A DNA stretch of 64,000 nt from CAXXOK01 sp963675925 (lineage in GTDB: Bacteria; Bacillota; Clostridia; Christensenellales; Aristaeellaceae), in contig CAXXIB010000002.1 in assembly GCA_963675925.2 (NCBI GenBank), forward strand, positions 124,001 through 188,000, in the 5' to 3' direction. A model generated the notes under the pieces. The model did not search any database, had not been told where the DNA came from, and saw only the letters and a list, made by a program, of their open reading frames with translations. Below are positions 1 to 8,198 of the stretch, one piece after another; positions within the stretch are counted from its first letter, which is position 1; each line of letters opens with the position of its first letter. The position numbers and the translations under genes were made by a program.

Positions 1-1
1 G

Positions 2-508
2 GTGGACGGATTTTTGAACCACCAGATCGATATTCAGCTGATGGATGAGATCTCCCGGGAGTTTAAACGCCTGTTTCATGAGGAGAAAATCACCAAGGTC
101 ATCACCATTGAAGCCAGCGGCATCGCCATTGCCTGCTTCACCGCGCTACAATTTGGGGTTCCGGTGGTGTTTGCTAAAAAGTCCGAAAGCAAGAACATCG
201 ACGGCGCGGTCTACCGCACTGTGGTTACCAGCTTTACACGCGGCAGGGACTACACGGTGATCCTTGAAAAACGCTATCTCTCCTCCGATGACCGCATTTT
301 GATCGTAGACGATATTCTGGCTACCGGCAAAGCGCAAAAAGGCCTGCTGGACATTGCCAGTCAGGCCGGAGCCGCCGTTGCGGGCATCGGAATTGTGATC
401 GAAAAAGGTTTCCAGGGCGGCGGAGATGCCCTGCGCAAGAGCGGTTACAATGTACAAAGCCTTGCCATTATCGACAGTATGCAGGACGGTACAGTACACT
501 TCCGCTAA
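2..508 (+). CDS. xpt: Xanthine phosphoribosyltransferase, 3' part
   Basis: Transfers the phosphoribosyl group of PRPP to xanthine to make XMP in cytoplasmic purine salvage. The reading frame is open at the left edge, and by comparison with remembered Bacillus Xpt about 20 N-terminal residues are missing; the GTG at position 2 is an internal valine. Visible family marks are FLNHQID at the start, the substrate segment TIEASGIA, and the PRPP loop ILIVDDILATG, followed by the conserved GIGIVIEKGFQ. The gene is convergent with the nucleoside transporter, with only 12 bases between the stop codons, which fits a purine-uptake and salvage neighbourhood. The upstream leader, where a purine riboswitch is often found in this family, lies outside the window. 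Confidence 0.93.
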   Translation: MDGFLNHQIDIQLMDEISREFKRLFHEEKITKVITIEASGIAIACFTALQFGVPVVFAKKSESKNIDGAVYRTVVTSFTRGRDYTVILEKRYLSSDDRILIVDDILATGKAQKGLLDIASQAGAAVAGIGIVIEKGFQGGGDALRKSGYNVQSLAIIDSMQDGTVHFR

Positions 509-520
509 ACAGCATACAAC

Positions 521-1492
521 TTATCTGTCTTCACGGAAATACGGCTGCCCCAAGTTTGCGGGTGGCTGATTTTCATGTTTATGGCGCATGGAAACAACGA
601 TCAGCACCAGTATGGTCACAATATACGGCAGCATCTTGAACAGCTCCTGCGACGAACGGGTCAAGCCGCCGATGTAGAAGTACAGCCAGAACAAAATACC
701 AAACAGATACGAGCCCCAAATGGCCTGCAGCGGCTTCCAGCGCGCGAAGATAACCAGTGCGACCGCCAACCAGCCGAGTTTTTCAATCCCGCCATCGTTG
801 GCCCAGGTGCCTTTGATGTAGTCCATAATGTAATACAGACCACCCATACCGGTGATTGCCGCACCCACGCAAGTGGACAGGTACTTGTACTTGGTCACGC
901 TGATGCCTGCGGCATCTGCCGTGGCGGGGTTTTCACCCACGGCACGGAGGTTTAACCCCGTGCGGGTTTTCCGCAGGAACCAGCTGGTGAGCACCGCCAA
1001 AACAATGGCCAGATACACCATAAAGCCGAGCGAAGAAAACACCCCGACATTGGATAAGAACGGCAGTGTGGCCCTGTAAGCACCGCTGGTCGGTGCAACA
1101 GAAATCTGCCCCACACCACCAGCCAGCTTGTTCATCGCGCCGCCAAAGAAGTTGGCGACACCGGAGCCGAATATGGTCAGGGTCAGTCCGGTCACATTTT
1201 GGTTAGCTTTCAGCGTAATGGTCAGAAAACTGTAGATAAACCCTGCCAGCACCGACGCCAGTAGTGCGCAAAGCAGCGCGATCAGCAAACCGATAAACGG
1301 CACAGGCATGGCTACAGCGTTTTCATAGTAAAACGCGCCGCCAAGACCGGCAATACCGCCCAGGTACATAATGCCCGGCACACCCAGGTTCAAGTTACCG
1401 GATTTTTCCGTTAATATCTCGCCCACTGCGCCAAACAGGATCACGGTGCCAAACACGATTGCCGCCTGCATCAAAGATAATATTTGAGACAT
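521..1492 (-). CDS. nupQ: Nucleoside ABC transporter permease (NupQ-like)
   Basis: Second membrane subunit of a BMP-type nucleoside importer. The 323 residues form about eight to ten hydrophobic helices with the branched-chain/simple-sugar permease signature: an N-terminal EILTEKSGNLNLGVPG segment and the ABC-coupling region RAVGENPATADAAGIS near residues 180-195. It starts one base after the stop of the preceding permease gene, and its ribosome site (GGGAGGG) lies inside that gene, so the two are translationally coupled. It is the last gene of the operon bmpA-nupO-nupP-nupQ. The substrate, a purine or pyrimidine nucleoside, is inferred from family and from the neighbouring xpt. Confidence 0.9.
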   Translation of the reverse strand: MSQILSLMQAAIVFGTVILFGAVGEILTEKSGNLNLGVPGIMYLGGIAGLGGAFYYENAVAMPVPFIGLLIALLCALLASVLAGFIYSFLTITLKANQNVTGLTLTIFGSGVANFFGGAMNKLAGGVGQISVAPTSGAYRATLPFLSNVGVFSSLGFMVYLAIVLAVLTSWFLRKTRTGLNLRAVGENPATADAAGISVTKYKYLSTCVGAAITGMGGLYYIMDYIKGTWANDGGIEKLGWLAVALVIFARWKPLQAIWGSYLFGILFWLYFYIGGLTRSSQELFKMLPYIVTILVLIVVSMRHKHENQPPANLGQPYFREDR

Positions 1493-1493
1493 C

Positions 1494-2588
1494 TTACTTG
1501 CCCTCCCGTCCGCGGAAGATCAACCGGTAGCGGGTAAAAAACTCGCTGCCGAGGATAAAGAACAGGATGATGCCTGTGATCATCTGGGAGGCATAGTCGT
1601 TCAGGTTGTACTGGGACGCAATTTGTATCGCGCCTTTTTCAAGGAACACGAGCAACCCCGCCACCAATATCATTACGAAGGTGTTGAACTTGGCAAGCCA
1701 TGCCACAATGATAGCCGTAAACCCGTTACCACCGGCCGTACCGGTGGATATCGTGTGCGATGCCCCGGCGACTGCAATGTAGCCCGCCAGGCCGCAGATC
1801 GCGCCGGACAGCATCATCGTCCGTATCACTACCCGCTTGACGCTGATGCCGATATAGCGTGCGGTTTTGTTGGATTCCCCCACCACCGCAATTTCATAGC
1901 CATGCTTAGAGTAGCGCAGGTAAACAAACATCGCAACCGTCAGTGCCAGTACTATGACGACGTTGAGCAGATACTTCTGCCCTAGCAGCGGCGGAAACCA
2001 ACCCATCTGCGTGCGCTGATTAATGATGCCCACGGTGTTGGAGCCAAACGGATTTTCCCAGACAGCCACAAAGTAGCTCGTCAGCTGGATGGCGACATAG
2101 TTCATCATCAGCGTGAACAGGGTTTCGTTGGTGCCATAGCGTGCTTTGAACATAGCCGGGATTGCGCCCCAGGCCGCGCCTGCCAGCAAACTCGCCACCA
2201 GCGAGACAAGCAGCAGCGCCCAGGTCGGCAGGGTGTTGCCGAAATAAATCATCACGGCGGCGGTTGCAATACCGCCAATCAAAATCTGCCCTTCTGCGCC
2301 GATGTTCCAAAAGCGCATTTTAAATGCGGGTGCCAGCCCGATCCCGATGCAAAGCAGCATCGCCATATCGCGGAAACTGACCCACATACGGCGGCTGGAC
2401 CCGAAGTTGCCTTCAAACATCGCCTCATACACCTTGATGGGGTTGAGGTGAACGATGGCGAAAATCACAACTGCGCTGGCCAGCAGCGCCAGCAGCAGCC
2501 CGATTAGCCGTATCAGCCAGCTGTGCCAAAACACGATGGAATCCCTTTTGGCAATACGAATCCACGGAATTTTATGCGTTGGGTTCAT
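1494..2588 (-). CDS. nupP: Nucleoside ABC transporter permease (NupP-like)
   Basis: First membrane subunit of the BMP-type nucleoside importer, 364 residues. It has a hydrophobic N-terminal helix after about 25 residues, a core of helices, and the family motif FWNIGAEGQILIGG near residues 90-105. A cytoplasmic coupling segment VVGESNKTARYIGIS lies around residue 240. It overlaps the 3' end of the ATPase gene by 17 bases, so it is probably translated by coupling. It pairs with NupQ to form the heterodimeric channel energised by NupO. Confidence 0.9.
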   Translation of the reverse strand: MNPTHKIPWIRIAKRDSIVFWHSWLIRLIGLLLALLASAVVIFAIVHLNPIKVYEAMFEGNFGSSRRMWVSFRDMAMLLCIGIGLAPAFKMRFWNIGAEGQILIGGIATAAVMIYFGNTLPTWALLLVSLVASLLAGAAWGAIPAMFKARYGTNETLFTLMMNYVAIQLTSYFVAVWENPFGSNTVGIINQRTQMGWFPPLLGQKYLLNVVIVLALTVAMFVYLRYSKHGYEIAVVGESNKTARYIGISVKRVVIRTMMLSGAICGLAGYIAVAGASHTISTGTAGGNGFTAIIVAWLAKFNTFVMILVAGLLVFLEKGAIQIASQYNLNDYASQMITGIILFFILGSEFFTRYRLIFRGREGK

Positions 2589-4122
2589 TGCTTGTATCCT
2601 CTCCGTATTGTGTCATCATCATGCCGACTTTGTTCTTGTCCGCACCGGGGCCGTCCACAATTCCCGATACCTTGCCGCCGCAGAGCACCAGAATTCTATC
2701 ACACAGCTCCAGCAGCACATCCAAATCCTCACCAACGTAGATCACGGCAACGCCCTTTTCCTTTTGCTGGTTGATCAGATCGTAAATGGTGTAGGAGGAG
2801 TTGATGTCCAAACCGCGCACGGCGTAGGCGGTCATCAGCACGGTCGGCGAGGATGATATTTCACGCCCGACCAGCACTTTTTGCACATTCCCGCCCGACA
2901 GCATACGCACCGGTGTGGACAGATTCGGGGTGTTCACCTGCAGGTTTTTCACCACATCATGGGCCAGCTTGCGGGGGTTTTTGCGATCGGTAAACATGCC
3001 CTTGCCTTGGCGGAAGGACCGCAGCATCATGTTGTGGGTCAGGTCCATATTGCCGACCAGCCCCATACCCAGTCTATCCTCCGGTACAAAGGACAGCATA
3101 ACGCCCATGGAAAATATACGGCGCGGGTCAAGCCCCGCCAGATCCGTTTTTTTCTTGGTGTCCGGTGCGATATAGGTGATTGCACCTTGTTTGAACGGGT
3201 GCAAACCGGCGATCGTCTCCAGCAATTCTTTCTGCCCGCAGCCGGATATCCCGGCGATTCCAAGCACCTCGCCAGAGTAGGCTGTAAAGGATACATCATC
3301 CAGGCGGGTGATGCCATCCTCGTCGGTAAAGGTCAGATGATCGACAACCAACCTTGCTTCGCGGTTTTTGGGCTCCGGCCGCTTGATATTCAGCGATACC
3401 GCGCGCCCAACCATCATATTGGTCATCTCCGCCGCGTTGGTATCTTTGGTGAGAATCTCACCGGCGTTCTGCCCGCGCCTAAGCACCGCAACCCGGTCGG
3501 AAATCTCTTCCACCTCATGCAGTTTGTGCGTAATGAGCACGATGGCCTTGCCGTCGCTACGCATGTTCCGCAGCACCTTGAACAGCTTTGCCGTCTCCTG
3601 CGGTGTCAACACAGCGGTGGGTTCATCCAGAATCAGTATTTTCGCACCACGGTAGAGCACCTTGACGATTTCCACGGTCTGTTTCTGCGAGACCGACATA
3701 TCAAACACTTTCTGCTCCGGGTCTACATCGAACCCGTACAGGTCGCAAATCTCCCAAATCTTCTTGCCGACGGCTTTCAGGTCGAGACTGCCTTTGCCGG
3801 TCATGCCCAGAATAATGTTCTCCGCCGCTGTCAGCACATCCACCAGTTTAAAATGCTGGTGCACCATGCCGATTCCCAAATCATAAACATCCTTGGGACT
3901 GCGAATAGCCACGTCCGTGCCATTGACCGCAATCTGCCCCGAATCGGGAAAATAAATGCCGGATAAAATATTCATCAGCGTGGTTTTTCCGCTGCCGTTT
4001 TCACCCAGCAGGGCGAGTATCTCGCCGTTGTGGATGTCCAGGTTGACCTTGTCGTTTGCGGCGACCGAACCAAAATGCTTGGTAATATCGCGCATACTGA
4101 CCGCCGCCGTGCTTTGCTGCAT
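2572..4122 (-). CDS. nupO: Nucleoside ABC transporter tandem ATPase (NupO-like)
   Basis: ATP-binding subunit with two fused ABC domains (516 residues), as in sugar and nucleoside importers of the RbsA/NupO type. The N-terminal half has Walker A GENGSGKTT near residue 40, an atypical signature SVSQKQ, and Walker B ILILDEPTAV. The C-terminal half keeps the signature LSGGNVQK but has the degenerate Walker A GISGCGQKE and a Walker B reading VLMTAYAVRGLD, typical for the weak second site of this family. The start is set by GGGAGG nine bases upstream. An intercistronic terminator and a second promoter separate it from bmpA, so the ATPase and permeases can be expressed at a different level from the binding protein. 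Confidence 0.92.
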   Translation of the reverse strand: MQQSTAAVSMRDITKHFGSVAANDKVNLDIHNGEILALLGENGSGKTTLMNILSGIYFPDSGQIAVNGTDVAIRSPKDVYDLGIGMVHQHFKLVDVLTAAENIILGMTGKGSLDLKAVGKKIWEICDLYGFDVDPEQKVFDMSVSQKQTVEIVKVLYRGAKILILDEPTAVLTPQETAKLFKVLRNMRSDGKAIVLITHKLHEVEEISDRVAVLRRGQNAGEILTKDTNAAEMTNMMVGRAVSLNIKRPEPKNREARLVVDHLTFTDEDGITRLDDVSFTAYSGEVLGIAGISGCGQKELLETIAGLHPFKQGAITYIAPDTKKKTDLAGLDPRRIFSMGVMLSFVPEDRLGMGLVGNMDLTHNMMLRSFRQGKGMFTDRKNPRKLAHDVVKNLQVNTPNLSTPVRMLSGGNVQKVLVGREISSSPTVLMTAYAVRGLDINSSYTIYDLINQQKEKGVAVIYVGEDLDVLLELCDRILVLCGGKVSGIVDGPGADKNKVGMMMTQYGEDTSNEPNA

Positions 4123-4173
4123 TCCTGTGTGCCTCCCTTGGACAGTGTTGTGCCGTAATGAACAACGTATATA

Positions 4174-4202
4174 GTTATACCCCAGAACAGGCTGAAATTC
4201 AA
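4174..4202 (-). promoter_or_regulatory. Internal sigma-A-type promoter for nupOPQ
   Basis: On the minus strand TTGAAT, a 17-base spacer and TATAAC lie 50-80 bases upstream of the nupO start and downstream of the intercistronic hairpin. This would let the ATPase and permease genes be transcribed independently of bmpA. Judged by match and spacing only. Confidence 0.5.
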
Positions 4203-4260
4203 ATTTGATCTTTGGCCCGATTCATCATTCTTCATCCATGCAATCATGCCCGAATGAAGG

Positions 4261-4290
4261 GAAAGGACCACGTTTTACGGTGGTCCTTTC
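4261..4290 (-). terminator. Intercistronic terminator/attenuator after bmpA
   Basis: A perfect 11-bp stem (GAAAGGACCAC) with an 8-base loop lies 25 bases after the bmpA stop. The following minus-strand sequence is T-rich but not a pure T-run, so partial termination or 3'-end protection of the binding-protein mRNA is the likely role. Confidence 0.7.
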
Positions 4291-4314
4291 CGGATATGTT
4301 CCTGCGAAATCCGC

Positions 4315-5766
4315 TTAGTTCTGTTCGGTGATGCCGTCGATACGGAGGCCGAAGTACGGAGCACTGCGGAGGGTGGATTCATGGAACACGCCGTCGGAGA
4401 TGGCTTCGCCGGTGTCGCCAGCCCAGTCACCATCGGTATCGATGGCCAGGTAGGTGGTCACGGTTTCGCCTTCCACGGTGAAGGTGGAGGTATCAAACAC
4501 GTTCAGGGAACCGTCTTTAATGGCGGCTTCCACTTCAAGTACTTTTTCAGCGGTGCCTTCTGCGCAGCTTTCGCCCAGTGCAGAGATCATGACAGCGCCT
4601 TCGTTGTAGCCTGCGGCCCAATCGGTGGCGATTTCTTCGCCGTTCAGGATGGACTCAAACACGTAGGTGTAGTAGACACTCCAGTCGTTCTGTGCACTGG
4701 TGAGGGCTGCAGTGGGGGCAACGGAGAGCATATCCACATTGTAGCCAACGCAGTACACGGTGGTGCCACCCTGGAGCAGCGCTTCACAGGCAGACGGTGC
4801 GCCGGTGGAGTCGGCATGCTGGCTAATGATGATCGCGCCAGCGGCAACCAGTGCATTGGCCGCTTCGGCTTCTGCAGTGGGGTTGTACCAGGAGTTGGTG
4901 TAGGTCACGTCCATCACCACATTGGGCACGATGGACTGGACACCCAGGAAGAAGCCGGTGTAACCGGACACCACTTCCGCGTACGGGAATGCGCCGATGT
5001 AGCCGATTTTGATATTGCCGTCTTCGTCCATGTTGTTATCCATCACTTTTTCGTCGGCTACGAGCTCGGCCAGTTTCATGCCGGCCACAACACCGGAAAC
5101 GTAGCGGGATTCAAAGGTGTAGTTGAAAGCGTTCTTAAAGTTGTCAAGGCCAGACAGTGCAGCCGTGTCGCCCGTCATGGAGATAAAGGTGACGTCCGGG
5201 CTCTCGCTGGCAGCCTGCTGCATGTAGCTCTGGTGGGCATAGCTGTCGGAGATCACATAATTGCAGCCCTGCTCTACCAGGTCCATCGCGGTGTCGTAGC
5301 AGACTTCGTTTTCGGGAATGTTGTACTTCCAAACAATCTGGTCATCGGTAAAGCCGACTGCCGCAGCAGCGGTTTTGATGCCCTGGATGTGTGCATAGTC
5401 ATAGCCCGTATTTTCATCGTGAACCAAAATAACGCCGATCTTCGCGGGTTCGGCTGCCGGTTCTTCGGTCGGTTCGGCGGTGGGTTCTGCCGTAGGTTCA
5501 GCAGTCGGCTCAGCGGTGGGTTCTGCCGTCGGTTCGGCAGTCGGCTCGGCTGTCGGTTCAGCCGTGGGTTCTACGGTCGGCTCCGCAGTGGGTTCTACGG
5601 TCGGCTCCGCAGTGGGTTCTGCCGTAGGTTCGGCAGTCGGCTCAGCCGTCGGTTCTACCGTAGGTTCCGCTGTGGGGGCCGTCGTCGGTTCGGGTGTATT
5701 CGCGTTGCATGCTGTGAACACGAATACGACCGTCAGAGCGAGCAGCAGTAAGATGATCTTCTTCAT
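4315..5766 (-). CDS. bmpA: BMP-family nucleoside-binding lipoprotein
   Basis: Extracellular solute-binding lipoprotein that delivers nucleosides to NupOPQ; 483 residues. The start is the ATG at 5766 with GGAGGGTGG upstream, giving a signal peptide of 19 residues and a lipobox FTAC with Cys20. Between the lipid anchor and the folded domain is a low-complexity linker of about 19 four-residue PT(A/V)E units (roughly residues 30-106). The BMP domain begins at KIGVILVHDENTGYD. The family's usual linker is short, so the repeat region is unusual. The gene is first in its operon, behind a good promoter and followed by a hairpin, which fits the excess of binding protein usual for such importers. Confidence 0.92.
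   Translation of the reverse strand: MKKIILLLLALTVVFVFTACNANTPEPTTAPTAEPTVEPTAEPTAEPTAEPTAEPTVEPTAEPTVEPTAEPTAEPTAEPTAEPTAEPTAEPTAEPTAEPTEEPAAEPAKIGVILVHDENTGYDYAHIQGIKTAAAAVGFTDDQIVWKYNIPENEVCYDTAMDLVEQGCNYVISDSYAHQSYMQQAASESPDVTFISMTGDTAALSGLDNFKNAFNYTFESRYVSGVVAGMKLAELVADEKVMDNNMDEDGNIKIGYIGAFPYAEVVSGYTGFFLGVQSIVPNVVMDVTYTNSWYNPTAEAEAANALVAAGAIIISQHADSTGAPSACEALLQGGTTVYCVGYNVDMLSVAPTAALTSAQNDWSVYYTYVFESILNGEEIATDWAAGYNEGAVMISALGESCAEGTAEKVLEVEAAIKDGSLNVFDTSTFTVEGETVTTYLAIDTDGDWAGDTGEAISDGVFHESTLRSAPYFGLRIDGITEQN
5452..5690 (-). repeat. 12-bp tandem repeat coding the PTAE linker
   Basis: About 19 units of 12 bp inside bmpA encode Pro-Thr-Ala/Val-Glu. Third positions vary between units, so the protein repeat is kept while the DNA is partly diversified. 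The array could still change length by slippage, in frame, giving linker-length variants. Confidence 0.85.
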
Positions 5767-5882
5767 TTTCCACCCTCCATGTTGTACATAGTTTTTGCTT
5801 GCGCAAGGGAATACCGGGTACTGGTTGGAGTCCTGCAAACCTTTTAAGAACGTAAAATTCTTATAAAGTTTTTACATTCATC

Positions 5883-5911
5883 AAGATACTGTGTTTACTG
5901 GGGTTTGTCAA
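5883..5911 (-). promoter_or_regulatory. Sigma-A-type promoter of the bmpA-nupOPQ operon
   Basis: Minus-strand TTGACA, 17-base spacer, TATCTT, giving a leader of about 110 bases before bmpA. I looked for a purine riboswitch core in the leader and did not find one. Confidence 0.75.
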
Positions 5912-5948
5912 TACTACATGTACTCATTCGTTTGCCTTCAAAGCATAG

Positions 5949-5975
5949 AAAAAGCGCCGGAAAACAGCGCTTTTT
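5949..5975 (-). terminator. Terminator after the ferredoxin-permease gene
   Basis: AAAAAGCGC and GCGCTTTTT are complementary around a 9-base loop, followed on the minus strand by a T-run. It lies about 260 bases after the permease stop and could also act on the plus strand. Confidence 0.7.
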
Positions 5976-6237
5976 AGGTATAGAAAACACCACGATAAAC
6001 GGCTCTGAAACGCTTGTGTCACAACCATTCTACGTTCCCGGAAAAAGTGCACGCTGATGCGACAGACAAAAGATGAGGCAAAGACCAAATCGCATTCCCA
6101 GCGCGATGCGTAGCGAAGCTTCGTATGACTATGTACAAAAGAAATACAAAATATGTGATGCTTTTTAACTCGCAACGCAGGTGCTGGATTGCCGCACACT
6201 AAGGATTGCGTGTTAGCTTCGCTCCTGTGATTCGCGT
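5976..6237. other. Intergenic stretch with no supported gene
   Basis: Between the permease stop and its distal terminator I see no gene. The only open frame (minus strand, 91 codons) lacks a ribosome site and any family resemblance. A 10-bp palindrome CGAAGCTTCG lies at 6114-6123 without obvious context. Confidence 0.5.
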
Positions 6238-6957
6238 CTATTCCGGCGCATCTGCTGAGATCGCCCGTGCGGGACAGGCATCAGCAGCCGCCTGCATCGC
6301 CTCCGCTGATACTTTAATTGCTGCGTTTTTCAGCTGCGCTTTGCCGTTTTCCATCACGAACTGTTCCGGCCATTTTCGTGCGCACAGACCGCAACCGATG
6401 CAGGCAGAGCGATTGACCGCATATTGATTCACCCCCGGTTGTTTGTCCGGCAAATCACTGTCCTTGACCAGTTTGGCGGCGATCCAGGAAAACACAAGAA
6501 TGGCCAGCACCGTCAGCACCCATCGCACTGCCATGAAACGGAGCCCAAGGAACTTCATTTCGTTTAACAGCATCGGCACCTTGATGACCGCCCAAGCGCT
6601 TATGATCACGACCAGATTTCGAAGCGATGCGCCTTTCTTGTGCAGCATCACACATAGCGGGAATGCTGCGTAGATCGGCCCGGCGGAAATGCTGCCTAGC
6701 ACCAGCGACAAAAGCGTTCCCTTCCAGCCCGCGCTTGTTCCCAGAAACCGCAGAATCTGTTCCTTGGGCACCCATGCATCCAGCAAAGCCGTCAGCACAA
6801 AGATGACCGGCATAATCATCAGCATTTCCTTGATGTAATACACACTGTTTTTCAGCGATGCAACGCCCATAGAGGGCCGAAATATCAGCAGCAGCCCATA
6901 CGTCGCCAGAACAGCAAGCGGGAACAGGTTGGCCTTGGCCTTTTGCAGAAGTTTCAT
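6238..6957 (-). CDS. Permease C-terminal half with a fused ferredoxin domain
   Basis: Integral membrane protein of the ArsP/DUF318 (YraQ-like, COG0701) permease type, 239 residues. Residues 1-165 hold about five helices including the family core (GSISAGPIYAAFP near residue 88, which resembles the repeat in its partner gene). Residues 180-239 form a small ferredoxin-like domain with CIGCGLC and a distal ACPARAI, enough ligands for one [4Fe-4S] cluster. The start codon overlaps the stop of the upstream half by ATGA, so the two halves are co-translated and probably form one transporter. The substrate is unknown; relatives have been linked to arsenicals or metals, but nothing here proves that. 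Confidence 0.75.
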   Translation of the reverse strand: MKLLQKAKANLFPLAVLATYGLLLIFRPSMGVASLKNSVYYIKEMLMIMPVIFVLTALLDAWVPKEQILRFLGTSAGWKGTLLSLVLGSISAGPIYAAFPLCVMLHKKGASLRNLVVIISAWAVIKVPMLLNEMKFLGLRFMAVRWVLTVLAILVFSWIAAKLVKDSDLPDKQPGVNQYAVNRSACIGCGLCARKWPEQFVMENGKAQLKNAAIKVSAEAMQAAADACPARAISADAPE

Positions 6958-7436
6958 AGTATCACCCCCATCACAATCGCGATCAGTAGTGCAAACACAA
7001 AGCTTAACCCATTTCTGACAAGCGTAAACTTTTGCCCAAACGCACGCCGTTCCAGCGGAAAGGTCGCAATCCCCACCATGGTCAGCGTCGTTAGGAATGC
7101 CACTGCCGGAACGGTGCCCACACCGGCACTGACCAGGGTTCCGACCAACGGAAAGGCGATAAACGCCGGAATCAGCGTGATCGTGCCAAACGCCGCCGAG
7201 ACTACGGAAGCCGAGAGCAGGTTTTGTTTGCCGACAAACGCTGCGATGGTCTCCGGCGGTAGGATGGTGAGTATCAACCCAATGAGGAAGATCACCGACA
7301 CAATACTGACCACCATGCTTTTGCCCATACCAAAGGCGACGAGCAGCGCTTTTTTCGTTTTTTGTTTATCCTTGATCCAGGAACCCACCAGGAATACGGC
7401 CGTACCGCCCCACATTGCCAGCGTTAATACATCCAT
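6954..7436 (-). CDS. Permease N-terminal half (ArsP/DUF318 type)
   Basis: A 160-residue membrane protein with four or five helices that resembles one half of a COG0701 permease (AAFGTITLIPAFIAFPLVG around residues 80-100). It starts after GGAGGGTAGGGT and overlaps the next gene by four bases. It lies divergent from a Crp/Fnr regulator only 99 bases away. Its own -10 (TATAGT at 7472-7477, minus strand) has no good -35, as expected if an activator is needed. Substrate not determinable from the sequence. Confidence 0.72.
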   Translation of the reverse strand: MDVLTLAMWGGTAVFLVGSWIKDKQKTKKALLVAFGMGKSMVVSIVSVIFLIGLILTILPPETIAAFVGKQNLLSASVVSAAFGTITLIPAFIAFPLVGTLVSAGVGTVPAVAFLTTLTMVGIATFPLERRAFGQKFTLVRNGLSFVFALLIAIVMGVIL

Positions 7437-7488
7437 ACCCTACCCTCCTATGCTTTTGCCCACTATACGCGATGCAAAGCACAGGGAA

Positions 7489-7517
7489 TAGACACCAATG
7501 TTTCTTTTTTGTATACT
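7489..7517 (+). promoter_or_regulatory. Promoter of the Crp/Fnr regulator
   Basis: TAGACA, 17-base spacer, TATACT, immediately upstream of the regulator's ribosome site (AGAGGTG). It faces the permease start, so one protein bound here could act on both directions. Confidence 0.65.
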
Positions 7518-7535
7518 GATATAGAGGTGCTTACT

Positions 7536-8198
7536 ATGATTGCAGAGAGTTGCCGCCACATCCCCATGCTACAGGAGCTTCCCGCAGAAACACTAACCCG
7601 CCACATTTCAGCGAACCATATCCGGCTCCGTAGGTACCATAAAGGCGCGACCGTACACCAGCAGAACCAGCACTGTACCACGCTGGACTTTGTTGTTGCA
7701 GGGTCGCTCGCCGCCTATGCGCTATCCGAAAACGGCTCGGCCATGGGTATGTTCACCTTTAAAAAAGGCGGGCTGATCGGCGCAAACCTTTTATTTGGCG
7801 ACCGGAATGAATATCCGCTGACCATCTATAGCATATCTGCGTGCACGCTGCTGCAAGTTGACCACGATGCGATCCTTGAGTTTTTGCACGATTATCGCTT
7901 TACAATGGGTTTCGTGAGAGCGCTGTCCTTGAACTCGCAGGGCATGAACCAACGCATCGCCAGGATGACGCTAAGCACTCTGCGGGACAACCTGCTTGCC
8001 TATTTGCGCAATCAATCCCTATTGCAGGGCACACAAAGCGTTACCCTACCCATCAGCAAAAAACAGTTGGCCGACTTTCTGGGTGTGCAGCGCCCGTCAT
8101 TGTTTCGCGAGCTGAAAAAGCTCAAAGACGAAGGGCTAATTGAAATCCACAATCGAGATATCACGCTGCTTGCATCAGCAGACACATTACAAAGCTAA
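7536..8198 (+). CDS. Crp/Fnr-family transcriptional regulator
   Basis: A 220-residue DNA-binding regulator. The start is the ATG at 7536, preceded by AGAGGTG; a TTG at 7509 is in frame but falls ahead of the -10 element. Residues about 20-125 form the cyclic-nucleotide-type beta-barrel. The C-terminal winged helix holds ISKKQLADFLGVQRPSLFRELKKL. There is no cysteine cluster typical of Fnr, so it probably senses something other than an Fe-S cluster. It is divergent from the ferredoxin-tailed permease pair and is the likely controller of it. It overlaps the convergent MFS gene by 4 bases. Confidence 0.82.
   Translation: MIAESCRHIPMLQELPAETLTRHISANHIRLRRYHKGATVHQQNQHCTTLDFVVAGSLAAYALSENGSAMGMFTFKKGGLIGANLLFGDRNEYPLTIYSISACTLLQVDHDAILEFLHDYRFTMGFVRALSLNSQGMNQRIARMTLSTLRDNLLAYLRNQSLLQGTQSVTLPISKKQLADFLGVQRPSLFRELKKLKDEGLIEIHNRDITLLASADTLQS

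Noticed and set aside
4381..5751. 456-codon plus-strand frame opposite bmpA
   Set aside because: Composition bias of the sense gene keeps it open; its protein is His/Gly/Cys-rich noise with no family resemblance.
5480..5791. Plus-strand frame coding a long GSAV repeat
   Set aside because: It is the mirror of the PTAE linker codons in bmpA; no ribosome site and wholly antisense to a well-supported gene.
5767..5882. Purine riboswitch in the bmpA leader
   Set aside because: Expected from the xpt neighbourhood, but the conserved three-way-junction core could not be found.
5924..6199. 91-codon minus-strand frame in the intergenic region before bmpA
   Set aside because: No ribosome site, odd composition, and it contains the permease terminator.
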